From contig NZ_LLWK01000037.1 of the NCBI RefSeq assembly GCF_001529295.1, positions 1-64,000 of the forward strand: a DNA stretch of 64,000 nt, in the 5' to 3' direction. Position 1 is the stretch's first letter, and each line of letters begins with the position of its first letter. The translations under genes were made by a program, and so were the position numbers. This DNA comes from Flavobacterium sp. TAB 87. GTDB lineage: Bacteria; Bacteroidota; Bacteroidia; Flavobacteriales; Flavobacteriaceae. The notes beneath the pieces were generated by a model. That model worked only from the letters and a program-made list of their open reading frames with translations. It had not been told where the DNA came from and did no database searches. Positions 17,449 to 25,366 of this stretch are shown here, in pieces.

Positions 17449-17901
17449 TTATTTTTTTGAAGTAAACTTCCAGTCAAATTCGTCTTTACCGTTGATGATC
17501 GCACCAATTTCAAATTTTACAATTTCATTGAATTCTGTTTGCAAAATAAACCAGTTTTCATCGTTAAAGTAATTCTCGAAGGTGTCAAACTCTTCTTGAG
17601 TGAATTTGGTGATCTGTTTCGTTTCTAAATCTTTTTTGACATCTTTAATGTTTCTGCCTAATAATTTAAAGCCAAATAAGTCAAGATCAGCTCCAGAAGC
17701 TACAATATATCCTAATTTCAACTCTTCTTCTTCGTAAAAAGTCAAACGCATTTTGTGTTTGTTGTAAACAAAAATCACATTGTCATCTTCGTCTTTATAA
17801 TTTTTATCTGGTTTGCCAAAAACAGCAGTGACGTCATTTTGTTTCATTCCAAAAACCAATTGATCAATACCTGATTTTAAATTTATTTTCATAATCTCCA
17901 T
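17449..17901 (-). CDS. Conserved hypothetical protein, cytoplasmic, 150 aa
   Basis: I do not recognise a named family. It is a soluble alpha/beta protein with no signal peptide or membrane segment: IDQLVFGMKQNDVTAVFGKPDKNYKDEDDNVIFVYNKHKMRLTFYEEEE, then KLLGRNIKDVKKDLE, then ENWFILQTEFNEIVKFEIGAIIN. The GMKQNDVTAVFGKPD segment is reminiscent of SmpA/BamE-like or immunity-protein beta folds, where a short helix precedes a GxP turn, but this is weak. An inner ATG at 17892 (MKINLKSG) is an equally good start. Tail-to-tail with the PPIase cluster and sharing its terminator. Confidence 0.7.
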   Translation of the reverse strand: MEIMKINLKSGIDQLVFGMKQNDVTAVFGKPDKNYKDEDDNVIFVYNKHKMRLTFYEEEELKLGYIVASGADLDLFGFKLLGRNIKDVKKDLETKQITKFTQEEFDTFENYFNDENWFILQTEFNEIVKFEIGAIINGKDEFDWKFTSKK

Positions 17902-18211
17902 TTATTTAGATTGCAAATTTCGGAAAGTTTTTTAGCAATTCCATATTACTATGCAACATTTGTTTACTGTTGTTGCAAATGATACTATACTTCATTCATT
18001 TACTTACAATCAAGGTCACAATTTAAGTGCGATAAAGAGCGTTAATTTTAAAATAAATGAATTACATTCGTAAGCATAAAAGCACGTTTAGTAGTGTGAA
18101 ACAGTTTTAAATCACTACTAAAATGTTGAATTAGTGCTTACTTATAAGTTGTGCTTCACTTTAAATCTACAGAGAATAAATAATAAACATATAAAATAAC
18201 AGAACTAAAAT
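17902..18211. other. Intergenic region with a long interrupted inverted repeat
   Basis: 310 bp without a coding frame, between divergent small genes. Its notable content is the inverted repeat at 18070-18142 listed separately; the rest is AT-rich and featureless. Confidence 0.5.
18070..18142. repeat. Nested inverted repeat (hairpin element)
   Basis: Three nested pairs are visible: GTAAGCA (18070-18076) with TGCTTAC (18136-18142), AAGCAC (18080-18085) with GTGCTT (18134-18139), and TTTAGTAGTG (18087-18096) with CACTACTAAA (18113-18122). The outer two pairs overlap, so they are alternatives, and the right arm carries an 11-bp spacer missing on the left. No T run follows, so it is not a standard terminator. 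It lies ~70 bp upstream of the next gene. Confidence 0.6.
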
Positions 18212-18919
18212 ATGCAAGACGAAATAATAAAACATACAAAAAAATTACATTCAGCTATGAGCAACAAAGACCATTCAATTAAAGAAAAAGTAACAGAAAT
18301 AATTATTGAAATTTTAATAATCGTTTTTGCGATAACACTTTCAATATGGCTACATTCTTGGAATGAACATAACCACCAACAAAAAGAAGTTTCTATTTTT
18401 CTTGGTAATTTAAAAAGTGATTTGCAAAATGATATTAAAATTTTGGATGAAGTAAAAGGAGAATATGAGAAGACAAATATTGGTTATGAAAAACTTTTAG
18501 CACTTACACCTCTTCAACTTGACAGTATACAAAAATCTAGTACTAAAGTTTATTTTCCTGTTAATGCACAAGGACGAAAACTAAATAATGCTAATTATGA
18601 AGCTTTTAAGTCCAGTGGTAAAATTGGCTACATTGAAGACGAAATATTAAAACAGAAAATATTAACCTATTATCAACAATGGTCACCGACAACTAATGAA
18701 GTAGATAAAATTTATAATGATTTTCTGTTCAAGTGTTTTGACAAAATGATAGAAAGTGCAGATAAGTCAGATGCAGAACTATATTCAGATCCAAAATTTA
18801 AAAAAACAATGTTTTTTCTTATCACGATAGGTAAAAATAACATAAGAGTTTATGACCAAAATGTAAAACCACAAGCAATTAAACTTATTAAAGAAATTGA
18901 AAAAGAGATGAATAAATAA
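18212..18919 (+). CDS. DUF6090-like membrane-anchored protein
   Basis: A 235-aa protein. After ~30 polar residues comes one membrane segment (VTEIIIEILIIVFAITLSIWLHSW) followed directly by NEHNHQQKEVSIFLGNLKSDLQNDIKIL. The pattern 'EIxIVxxxIxLxIxxWNExxxxxxExxxLxxLxxDLxxD' is what I know as DUF6090, a common Bacteroidota family of unknown function. The remaining ~170 residues are predicted helical and coiled-coil-like. An inner ATG at 18257 is possible. It is more AT-rich than neighbouring core genes and is flanked on both sides by hairpin elements, which suggests a transferable cassette-like gene. Confidence 0.75.
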   Translation: MQDEIIKHTKKLHSAMSNKDHSIKEKVTEIIIEILIIVFAITLSIWLHSWNEHNHQQKEVSIFLGNLKSDLQNDIKILDEVKGEYEKTNIGYEKLLALTPLQLDSIQKSSTKVYFPVNAQGRKLNNANYEAFKSSGKIGYIEDEILKQKILTYYQQWSPTTNEVDKIYNDFLFKCFDKMIESADKSDAELYSDPKFKKTMFFLITIGKNNIRVYDQNVKPQAIKLIKEIEKEMNK

Positions 18920-18923
18920 AAAA

Positions 18924-19060
18924 GCGAACGTACAACAGCGGTTTGCATAAATGGCGAAATATGTGGTAAAATCACGTTTAACTTTTGCAAGAAAATTTAT
19001 CTTTAACAGAAAATACTCGGTTTCGAAGTCGCAACCTCGCCAAGCAGCGAAATGTTAGTG
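18924..19060 (+). repeat. attC-like intergenic element (cassette boundary candidate)
   Basis: The segment starts with GTACAACAGCGGTTTG and ends with CGCCAAGCAGCGAAATGTTAG. GGCGA near 18953 can pair with TCGCC near 19037. Both ends are GC-richer than the AT-rich middle. I recall similar 'acaacagcggtttg ... cgccaagcagcgaaatgtta' intergenic elements recurring beside small accessory genes in flavobacteria. The ends are only partly like the integron RYYYAAC / GTTRRRY boxes, so the attC identity is inference. It lies between two small membrane-protein genes of the same orientation. Confidence 0.4.
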
Positions 19061-19120
19061 GATTTTTAATTAAAACACTAAAAATCTATTAATTGACAAA
19101 TTTTAAATATAATAATATAA

Positions 19121-19837
19121 ATGAATTGTAAAAATTGCAACATAGAGATAGATTCAAAATTTTGTCCAGATTGCGGAGAACCTACAAAATTAAAAAGAAT
19201 CGACGGGCTTTATATAATACACGAAATTAAACACGTTTTGCATTTCGAAAAAGGAATCTTATACACTATTAAAGAATTATTATTAAATCCAGGAGAAAAT
19301 ATTAGACACTTTATAAATGAAAACAGAGTTAGACTTGTAAAACCAATAATATTTATAATAATAACTTCTTTGATATATACACTTATAAACCACTTTTTTC
19401 AGCTCGAAGATGGTTACGTAAAATTCGACGGAGATAAATTATCAACAACAAATAAAATTTTTAATTGGGTTCAAGCACATTATGGATATGCAAATATAAT
19501 TATAGGAATTTTTATTGCATTTTGGATAAAAATTTTCTTTAAAAGATATGGCTATAATTTTTTTGAAATTTTAATATTATTATGCTTTATTATGGGAATG
19601 CAAATGCTGATTTTTTCATTATCTTCATTTTTAGAAGGTTTGACTACAATTAACATGATGCAATTTGGAAGCATAATTGGATTAATATATATTATTTGGG
19701 CAATTGGACAATTTTTTGAAGAAAAGAAATTTAGTAATTATCTCAAAGCATTTGCTTCATATTTCTTAGGGATGATATGTGCAACTTTGTTCGCGCTTGC
19801 TATCGGAGCATTTGTAGACATATTTATAAAACAGTAA
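19121..19837 (+). CDS. DUF3667 membrane protein with N-terminal zinc ribbon
   Basis: A 238-aa protein. The N-terminus is a zinc ribbon with two CxxC pairs (Cys 3/6 and 15/18: NCKNCNIEI, KFCPDCGEP). A conserved amphipathic region follows (HEIKHVLHFEKGILYTIKELLLNPGENIRHFI), then VRLVKPIIFIIITSLIYTLI and three or four further transmembrane segments (IIIGIFIAFWIKIFF, FEILILLCFIMGMQMLIF, IIGLIYIIWAIGQF, MICATLFALAIGAFV). That layout is DUF3667, widespread in Bacteroidota and without known function. It follows the attC-like element and is AT-rich, as expected for an accessory gene. Confidence 0.82.
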   Translation: MNCKNCNIEIDSKFCPDCGEPTKLKRIDGLYIIHEIKHVLHFEKGILYTIKELLLNPGENIRHFINENRVRLVKPIIFIIITSLIYTLINHFFQLEDGYVKFDGDKLSTTNKIFNWVQAHYGYANIIIGIFIAFWIKIFFKRYGYNFFEILILLCFIMGMQMLIFSLSSFLEGLTTINMMQFGSIIGLIYIIWAIGQFFEEKKFSNYLKAFASYFLGMICATLFALAIGAFVDIFIKQ

Positions 19838-20034
19838 TAGTAAAGAAATTAAAAAAACTGCCAGTAATAGTCGTTTTGCAAGATTAAATTTGGAAAATAA
19901 TTTACTTCTATGATTGTCTTTTAACTTTTCAGCAAATAATACACTAAAAAAACCACACACTTTCTAAACAACAAGACATTCGATAAAATCTCAAAAAACA
20001 AAAGAAGAACCCAATACTCAAAAGCAAAAAACAA

Positions 20035-20985
20035 ATGAACATTGCAGTAGCTCAATTTGAACCTAAAGATGGAGATAAAACCTATAATTTATCAATCATA
20101 AGAAACCTTGCGGAACAAGCCAAATCCAAAGGAGCTGACGTAATTAGCTTTCATGAAATGTCTATTACAGCTTACACTTTTACAAAGGATTTAAGCGTAG
20201 AGCAATTGACAGATCTAGCAGAAGAAGTTCCTAACGGAAAAAGTACGCAGGAACTGATTGCGATTTCTAAAGAATTGAATATTCCGATTTTGGCAGGTTT
20301 GGTCGAAAAATCAGACGGCAAATTATACAATACTTACATCTGCGTAACAGGTGATGGATTGGTTGCAAAATATCGAAAACTACACCCTTTTATTAGTAAA
20401 TATTTGTCTGCTGGAGACGATTATTGCGTATTTGACCTACTAGGCTGGAAATGCGGAATTTTAATTTGCTATGACAATAATGTAATTGAGAATGTTAGAG
20501 CAACAACGTTATTGGGAGCAGAACTAATTTTCGCACCTCACGTTACAGGATGTACGCCTTCGGCAATGCCACATCGGGATTATGTAGCAGATAAATATTG
20601 GCAGAATCGAGAAAGTGATCCTGTTTCGTTACGAATGGAATTTGATGGTCCAAAAGGCAGACGTTGGTTAATGCGTTGGTTACCAGCAAGAGCTTACGAT
20701 AACGGCGTTTATTACGCATTTACAAATCCGATTGGCTATGATGGTGAACACCTGAAAAATGGTAATTCTATGATAATTGATCCGTATGGAGAAGTTTTAT
20801 CAGAAATAAAATCCTTTGATAACGACATTACAATTTCAAAAATTACAAAAGAGAAAATTCAACTCTCCGGCGGTTGGAGGTATAAAAATGCCCGAAGACC
20901 AGAACTGTACAGAGACATAATTGGCGGAGATCATAAATCGGACACAACCCCAGTTTGGATGCAAGAGAACACAGCTGAAGAGTAA
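20035..20985 (+). CDS. Nitrilase-superfamily carbon-nitrogen hydrolase
   Basis: A 316-aa enzyme with the complete Glu-Lys-Cys triad: E41 in ISFHEMSITAY, K115 in KYRKLHPF and C145 in GILICYDNNV. It starts MNIAVAQFEPKDGDKTYNL, standard for the family. The segment LRMEFDGPKGRRWLMRWLPARAYDNGVYYAFTNPIGYDG fits a stand-alone aliphatic amidase or carbamoylase-like branch. Substrate cannot be read from sequence; amide or carbamoyl hydrolysis is expected rather than nitrile hydrolysis. It is a single gene. Confidence 0.87.
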   Translation: MNIAVAQFEPKDGDKTYNLSIIRNLAEQAKSKGADVISFHEMSITAYTFTKDLSVEQLTDLAEEVPNGKSTQELIAISKELNIPILAGLVEKSDGKLYNTYICVTGDGLVAKYRKLHPFISKYLSAGDDYCVFDLLGWKCGILICYDNNVIENVRATTLLGAELIFAPHVTGCTPSAMPHRDYVADKYWQNRESDPVSLRMEFDGPKGRRWLMRWLPARAYDNGVYYAFTNPIGYDGEHLKNGNSMIIDPYGEVLSEIKSFDNDITISKITKEKIQLSGGWRYKNARRPELYRDIIGGDHKSDTTPVWMQENTAEE

Positions 20986-21153
20986 GAGAAGTCAATCTAG
21001 AAAATTAGTTTAGAGCGATTTAGGTTTAGTGGCAGTACCGCTTTTTATTATATTTTGTTTGTTAAAATACAATCTGCGTTAAAATCTTTAAAACACTAAA
21101 GTAGTAAGACGTGATGCCGCACTTTACCAAAGCGTCAAGAATCTAACGCAATT

Positions 21154-21217
21154 TTATAAACGAATTTTCACCGTTTATAATTAGCGAAGTACTGGACTGA
21201 GTCGAAAGTGCTTTTTT
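21154..21217 (+). terminator. Two consecutive hairpins, the second terminator-like
   Basis: Hairpin 1: TTATAAACG (21154-21162) with CGTTTATAA (21172-21180), perfect. Hairpin 2: AAGTACT (21187-21193) with AGTGCTT (21207-21213, one wobble) followed by TTTTT. They lie ~170-230 bp after the nitrilase stop and ~60 bp before the Crp-family gene. The second may terminate nitrilase transcription or act as a leader element. Confidence 0.5.
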
Positions 21218-21279
21218 AGTATCTTACGTTTCTTTTAACAAACATTGTGTCCATAAAAAAAGCATCGAATCAATTAAAA

Positions 21280-21855
21280 ATGGAGAATAAGCTGGAGAGT
21301 ATAAAGAACTTAATTTCAAATTATATCAAAATTAGCGAGGAAGAATGGATTTCTTATTCTTCTAATTTTTACGTAAAAGAAATCGAGAAAAAGGAAATAG
21401 TCCTGCGCCAAGGTGCTATTTGTCAAGAGGTTATTTTTGTGGTGAACGGACTGCTAAGAGTTTTTTTTGTAGATAACGATGGAGAAGAAAAGACGTTTCA
21501 CTTCTCCTTTGAGAATACTTTTTCTGCCGATTATCAAAGTTTTTTAAAGAAAATACCTTCCAACTATTCCATTCAAGCAATGGAAGACACAACCATTGTT
21601 TTAATGTCACATAAAATGTTGCACGATGGGTATAAGAGTCTGAGAAACGGAGAAAGATTGGGCAGATTACTTGCAGAAGAATACTTCTTTATCTTTAATG
21701 ATAAAATTCAAGCGATGTACACACAAAGTCCAATTGAAAGATATAATACTCTAATTGCACAATTCCCAGACATTCTCCAACGCATACCTCAGCATTACAT
21801 TGCCTCTTATCTTAATATCAGCTCCGTGCATCTCAGCCGATTAAAAAATGCTTAA
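21280..21855 (+). CDS. Crp/Fnr family transcriptional regulator
   Basis: 191 aa from ATG 21280 (MENKLESIKNLI); an upstream in-frame GTG at 21247 gives a poorer N-terminus. Residues ~30-120 form a cyclic-nucleotide-binding beta roll (KKEIVLRQGAICQEVIFVVNGLLRVFF, EKTFHFSFENTFSADYQSF). A dimerisation helix follows, and the C-terminal HTH ends ERYNTLIAQFPDILQRIPQHYIASYLNISSVHLSRLKNA. The canonical cNMP phosphate-binding Arg motif is not evident, so the ligand may not be cAMP. There is no Fe-S Cys cluster, excluding a classical Fnr. A 16-bp palindrome lies 15 bp after the stop, in front of the SDR gene, a likely target. Confidence 0.88.
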   Translation: MENKLESIKNLISNYIKISEEEWISYSSNFYVKEIEKKEIVLRQGAICQEVIFVVNGLLRVFFVDNDGEEKTFHFSFENTFSADYQSFLKKIPSNYSIQAMEDTTIVLMSHKMLHDGYKSLRNGERLGRLLAEEYFFIFNDKIQAMYTQSPIERYNTLIAQFPDILQRIPQHYIASYLNISSVHLSRLKNA

Positions 21856-21869
21856 CAATACGCTCAACT

Positions 21870-21885
21870 GATAACATATGTTATC
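21870..21885. promoter_or_regulatory. 16-bp palindromic operator, candidate Crp/Fnr-family site
   Basis: GATAACATATGTTATC is a perfect palindrome. Its centre is ~30 bp upstream of the start of the TAACTTTG -7 box of the SDR gene, about -40 from the expected transcription start. This is the class II activator position typical of Crp/Fnr proteins, and it takes the place of the missing -33 element. The adjacent regulator gene makes a direct link likely. Confidence 0.65.
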
Positions 21886-21906
21886 GTCGGTGGACAGTTA
21901 GTCTTT

Positions 21907-21914
21907 TAACTTTG
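21907..21914 (+). promoter_or_regulatory. -7 promoter box of the SDR-ALDH operon
   Basis: TAACTTTG matches TAnnTTTG, 30 bp before the SDR start codon. There is no TTG at the expected -33 distance, as expected for an activator-dependent promoter. Confidence 0.6.
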
Positions 21915-21944
21915 TAATTGTAGCAACAATCAAAGTATACAAAG

Positions 21945-22751
21945 ATGAAAAAATTAGAAAATAAAACAGTTTTAATTACGGGAGGAGCATCGGGTATTGG
22001 TAAAATAATGGTTCGTCTACTGTTAGAACGAAAAGCAAAAGTTATAATTTGGGATATCAATCAAGAAAGCATTAATCAAACCGTATCCGAATTTTCGACC
22101 AAAGGAAGTGTTTTTGGCAATAAGGTAGATGTTTCTAGCGTGGACCAAATACAAGAAACCGCCCTGAAAGTGAAGCGAGAACTTGGGATCGTTGATGTCG
22201 TGATAAATAACGCAGGAATAATTGTAGGTAAATTTTTTAGCGAACATTCCTTGTCAGAAATTGCAAAAACAATGGAAATAAATGCAAATGCACCCATGTT
22301 TATCACCAAGGCCTTTCTTGATGATATGTTGAATCAAAATTCTGGACATATCTGTAACATTGCTTCCTCTGGCGGACTCGTTTCAAATCCTAAAATGTCT
22401 GTTTACGCTGCAAGCAAATGGTCGCTCATTGGCTGGTCGGATAGCTTGCGTTTGGAGATGAAACAGCTGAATAAAAAAGTACATGTTACCACGATTATGC
22501 CGTACTATATCAATACCGGAATGTTTGATGGTGTACAATCTAAGATTGCTATTCTTGAGCCTGAAGCAGCAGCACTAACAATTGTAAGAGCCATTCAGAA
22601 AAACAAAAAAATATTGAGTATGCCTGGATATATTTACAGATTTACACGTTTAGGTCAAGCAATAATGTCTATAAATGTATTTGATTGGTTCGCAGGAGAT
22701 GTTCTTGGCATTTACAAAACAATGGAGCATTTTACAGGTCGCACAAAGTAG
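21945..22751 (+). CDS. Short-chain dehydrogenase/reductase
   Basis: A 268-aa classical SDR. The nucleotide-binding TGGASGIG is at residues 12-19, NNAG at 88-91, Ser 141/142 in NIASSGG, and Tyr 154 and Lys 158 in VYAASKW complete the catalytic set. The Asp after the second strand (IIWDIN) favours NAD over NADP. The C-terminal region (LSMPGYIYRFTRLGQAIM, WFAGDVLGIYKTMEHFTGR) resembles the retinol/hydroxysteroid dehydrogenase-like SDR16C group, whose substrates are hydrophobic alcohols or ketones. It is followed after 22 bp by an aldehyde dehydrogenase, so an alcohol to aldehyde to acid route is plausible. Confidence 0.9.
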   Translation: MKKLENKTVLITGGASGIGKIMVRLLLERKAKVIIWDINQESINQTVSEFSTKGSVFGNKVDVSSVDQIQETALKVKRELGIVDVVINNAGIIVGKFFSEHSLSEIAKTMEINANAPMFITKAFLDDMLNQNSGHICNIASSGGLVSNPKMSVYAASKWSLIGWSDSLRLEMKQLNKKVHVTTIMPYYINTGMFDGVQSKIAILEPEAAALTIVRAIQKNKKILSMPGYIYRFTRLGQAIMSINVFDWFAGDVLGIYKTMEHFTGRTK

Positions 22752-22773
22752 TAACACCAAAAAAGTCAAAGTA

Positions 22774-24150
22774 ATGCAAGATACATCAAGAGATCAAATT
22801 ATTCAGCACATTGAAAATCAAAGGGCATTTTTCGCATCAAACAAAACAAAAGACACTGAATATAGGTTAGCGCAGCTTCACAAACTCAAAAATGCTATTC
22901 ATAAAAATCAGAAGAAAATTGAAGATGCCTTATGGGAAGATTTGCATAAATCACCAGAAGAATCCTATTTAACTGAGATTAGTATTGTAACAGGAGAAAT
23001 TGACAATCACATTAAAAATTTGAAAAAGTGGGCAAAACCTAAAAGAGTTGCAACGCCCATTCACTTGTGGCCTTCTTCGAGTAAAGTAATGTTTGAACCA
23101 CTTGGGTTATCACTTATTGTAGCCCCTTGGAATTATCCTTTTCAGTTGTTAATTAATTCGTTGGTGGGTTCAATCTCGGCTGGTGGTTGCAGTATTTTAA
23201 AACCATCTCCAGATGCACCAACAATTGCAAGAGTAATGCAGGAAATGATTGAGGAAACTTTTGACTCAAAGTATATTGCCGTTGTTCAAGGCGGAAGAGA
23301 GACAAATACAATTCTGTTTAACGAACGTTTTGATATCATTTTCTTTACGGGAAGTACAAATGTTGGAAAAGTAGTGATGAAAGCAGCAGCAGCTCACTTA
23401 ACTCCTGTTGTATTGGAATTAGGTGGCAAAAGTCCTTGTATTGTTGATGCTGATGCAAACATTGATGTTGCCGCAAAGCGCATTGCTTGGGGAAAATTGA
23501 TTAACGCAGGTCAAACGTGTATTGCACCAGATTATCTTTTTGCACATCACTCTATTAAGGATGAGTTATTGGATAAAATTGCGAAGAATATAAAAGAAAT
23601 GTATGGTAATACCATTAAAGAAAGTCGTTTTTATCCGCGAATTGTAAATCAACGCGCTATGCAGCGACTGAAGAACTTGCTGAACGAAGGGGAAATTCAC
23701 ACTGGCGGCGAGATTGACGAAGAAGAAAAATTTATTGCTCCTACAATTATTGATCAGGTAAAGCCTGATTTTCTGATTATGAAAGAAGAAATATTTGGAC
23801 CAATATTACCCGTGCTGACTTTCGAACATATTGATGACCCAATTGCCTACATTAATAAAAATCAAAAGCCATTGGCTTTTTACTATTTTGGTACAAACAG
23901 AAATGCGAAGGAAGTATTGGCAAAAACAACTTCAGGCGGCGCTTGTCTTAATGATACACTAATGCATATTAGCAATCACAATTTGCCTTTTGGTGGCGTA
24001 GGTCCTAGCGGACTAGGAAAATACCACGGGCAGGAAAGCTTCTTGGCTTTCAGTAATAAAAGAGCAGTTGTAACTACACCTACTTGGATTGATTTACCTT
24101 TTAAATACGTACCTTTTAAATATTTTAAATTAATTAAGAAAATGATTTAA
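22774..24150 (+). CDS. Aldehyde dehydrogenase family protein (class 3-like)
   Basis: 458 aa from ATG 22774 (MQDTSRDQIIQ); the open frame extends upstream into the SDR gene, but that part is a different-frame shadow. Key residues are APWNYPFQ at 117-124, FTGS at 191-194, the general base E215 in LELGGKSP and the nucleophile C249 in GQTCIAPDY. EEIFGPILPVL and LPFGGVGPSGLGKYHG complete the signature. The short length and GQTCIAPDY motif are typical of class 3 / fatty-aldehyde dehydrogenases. It oxidises aldehydes to acids with NAD(P). Likely co-transcribed with the SDR and controlled by the adjacent Crp-family protein. Confidence 0.92.
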   Translation: MQDTSRDQIIQHIENQRAFFASNKTKDTEYRLAQLHKLKNAIHKNQKKIEDALWEDLHKSPEESYLTEISIVTGEIDNHIKNLKKWAKPKRVATPIHLWPSSSKVMFEPLGLSLIVAPWNYPFQLLINSLVGSISAGGCSILKPSPDAPTIARVMQEMIEETFDSKYIAVVQGGRETNTILFNERFDIIFFTGSTNVGKVVMKAAAAHLTPVVLELGGKSPCIVDADANIDVAAKRIAWGKLINAGQTCIAPDYLFAHHSIKDELLDKIAKNIKEMYGNTIKESRFYPRIVNQRAMQRLKNLLNEGEIHTGGEIDEEEKFIAPTIIDQVKPDFLIMKEEIFGPILPVLTFEHIDDPIAYINKNQKPLAFYYFGTNRNAKEVLAKTTSGGACLNDTLMHISNHNLPFGGVGPSGLGKYHGQESFLAFSNKRAVVTTPTWIDLPFKYVPFKYFKLIKKMI

Positions 24151-24272
24151 CGAGATTATAGTCTAATGGAATTCGCTTATTTTAGTATATTTTTACTGCA
24201 GAAACTATTCTAGTTAAAATTCTGTAACCGCGTAATATGCTGAGACATGAAGAGTGTTAAAAATATAAAAAG

Positions 24273-24710
24273 ATGAAATTTAGAAGTAAAATTGATATAC
24301 AAATACGCTTTTTTATTTTGCTCATAAGTTCATTGCTTTTAGCACTTTTACTATACAAAATATTCTTTGAAAAATATACAAATGACGTCATTGTATTTAA
24401 CATTATAATGTTGTTCGTTATTGGAGTATTACTTTGGATGCATTACGTAACGCACTATGTCCTGACTGAAAGTGAACTACATTATAAAAGTGGTCCGATA
24501 CGAGGAAAAATAAAGATTGCAGAAATTACTGAAATAATAGAAGGTAAAACGTTGTGGTCCGGTTTAAAACCAGCTACAGCAAGAAAGGGATTAATTATAA
24601 AATTTGGGAAATTTGATGAAATTTACATTAGTCCTGAAAGCAATGAACTGTTTGTCGACAAAATATTAGAAATTAATACAAACATAAAAATCACTACAAC
24701 TAAAGATTAG
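24273..24710 (+). CDS. Small membrane protein with bacterial PH domain
   Basis: A 145-aa protein with two N-terminal transmembrane segments (RFFILLISSLLLALLLYKIFF and VIVFNIIMLFVIGVLLWMHYV). A soluble domain of ~75 residues follows: YVLTESELHYKSGPIRGKIKIAEITEIIEGKTLWSGLKPATARKGLIIKFGKFDEIYISPE. The strand order and the 'LxYxSGPIRGKIxIxxIxxI' pattern fit the bacterial PH-domain families seen in two-TM membrane proteins of Bacteroidota. Function unknown. Convergent with the acetyltransferase gene. Confidence 0.75.
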   Translation: MKFRSKIDIQIRFFILLISSLLLALLLYKIFFEKYTNDVIVFNIIMLFVIGVLLWMHYVTHYVLTESELHYKSGPIRGKIKIAEITEIIEGKTLWSGLKPATARKGLIIKFGKFDEIYISPESNELFVDKILEINTNIKITTTKD

Positions 24711-24716
24711 AAAGCC

Positions 24717-24758
24717 AGCTCCCTATAATTACAGTCCATTTTTTTTTGACTGTGAGCT
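24717..24758. terminator. Weak hairpin between convergent genes
   Basis: ACAGTC (24731-24736) pairs with GACTGT (24748-24753) around a T-rich loop, extended across a bulge by AGCTC (24717-24721) and GAGCT (24754-24758). It has no strong T run after it, so it is only a possible shared terminator. Confidence 0.35.
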
Positions 24759-24782
24759 ACTTTAAAGCTTTTTCATTAAATT

Positions 24783-25358
24783 TTACTTAACGGAGTCGAA
24801 CCATTCTTTTTTTAGAATGCTTAAGATTATTGAATCCCTTCGTGACTCTCCTTCCCCTGTATACATAGTGCTTCGCAAGATACCTTCGACAGTGCAACCA
24901 ATGCTTTTCATGGCGGCAATACTTCGTTCATTGTTAGCATCAGCACGAAACTCGACGCGTTCCATCTGCAAGGTTTCAAAAGCAAATTGAAGTAGCAAAA
25001 ATTTACAATGTTTGTTTAGGCCGGTTCCGCGAAATGCGCTTCCGTACCAAGTAAAACCCAACTGTAGTGTTTTTTGTGGAAAATTAATATCGTAAAAGCG
25101 AGTGCTTCCGGCGTATTGTCCTGATTTCTTATCCAATACTATAAAAGGAAATTGCTCTTTTCTTTTACGAGCTTCAACTGCAATTTTAATGTAGTTGCTT
25201 AAATTTTCCTTTCCGTTGGCTTTAACTTGAGAATACGTCCAAGTTTCGGGTTCATTCTCTGAAATTTCGAGTAAGTGCTCCGCATCGGATTCCTGAAGCG
25301 GTCGCAGTAAAACAGCGGCATCTTCAAGAATATGGTTTTTATTGAAATTAAAGTCCAT
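24783..25358 (-). CDS. GNAT family N-acetyltransferase (RimJ/RimL-like)
   Basis: 191 aa from ATG 25358 (MDFNFNKNHILEDAAVLLRPL); the open frame extends further upstream but overlaps the next gene. It has the N-terminal VLLRPLQESDAEHLLEI of the RimJ/RimL branch. The central region reads FPFIVLDKKSGQYAGSTRFYDI, followed by FTWYGSAFRGTGLNKHCKFLLLQFAFETLQMERVEFRADANNERSIAAMKSIGC. The acetyl-CoA loop RGTGLN is a variant of the usual R/QxxGxG/A. It transfers acetyl from acetyl-CoA to an unknown amine or protein N-terminus. It starts 8 bp after the 120-aa gene and is probably co-transcribed with it. Confidence 0.87.
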   Translation of the reverse strand: MDFNFNKNHILEDAAVLLRPLQESDAEHLLEISENEPETWTYSQVKANGKENLSNYIKIAVEARKRKEQFPFIVLDKKSGQYAGSTRFYDINFPQKTLQLGFTWYGSAFRGTGLNKHCKFLLLQFAFETLQMERVEFRADANNERSIAAMKSIGCTVEGILRSTMYTGEGESRRDSIILSILKKEWFDSVK

Positions 25359-25366
25359 TATATAAA

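Noticed and set aside
17902..21250. Genomic island with integrase or transposase
   Set aside because: The stretch has accessory-like genes and repeats but no integrase, transposase, tRNA end or direct terminal repeat, so an island boundary cannot be defined.
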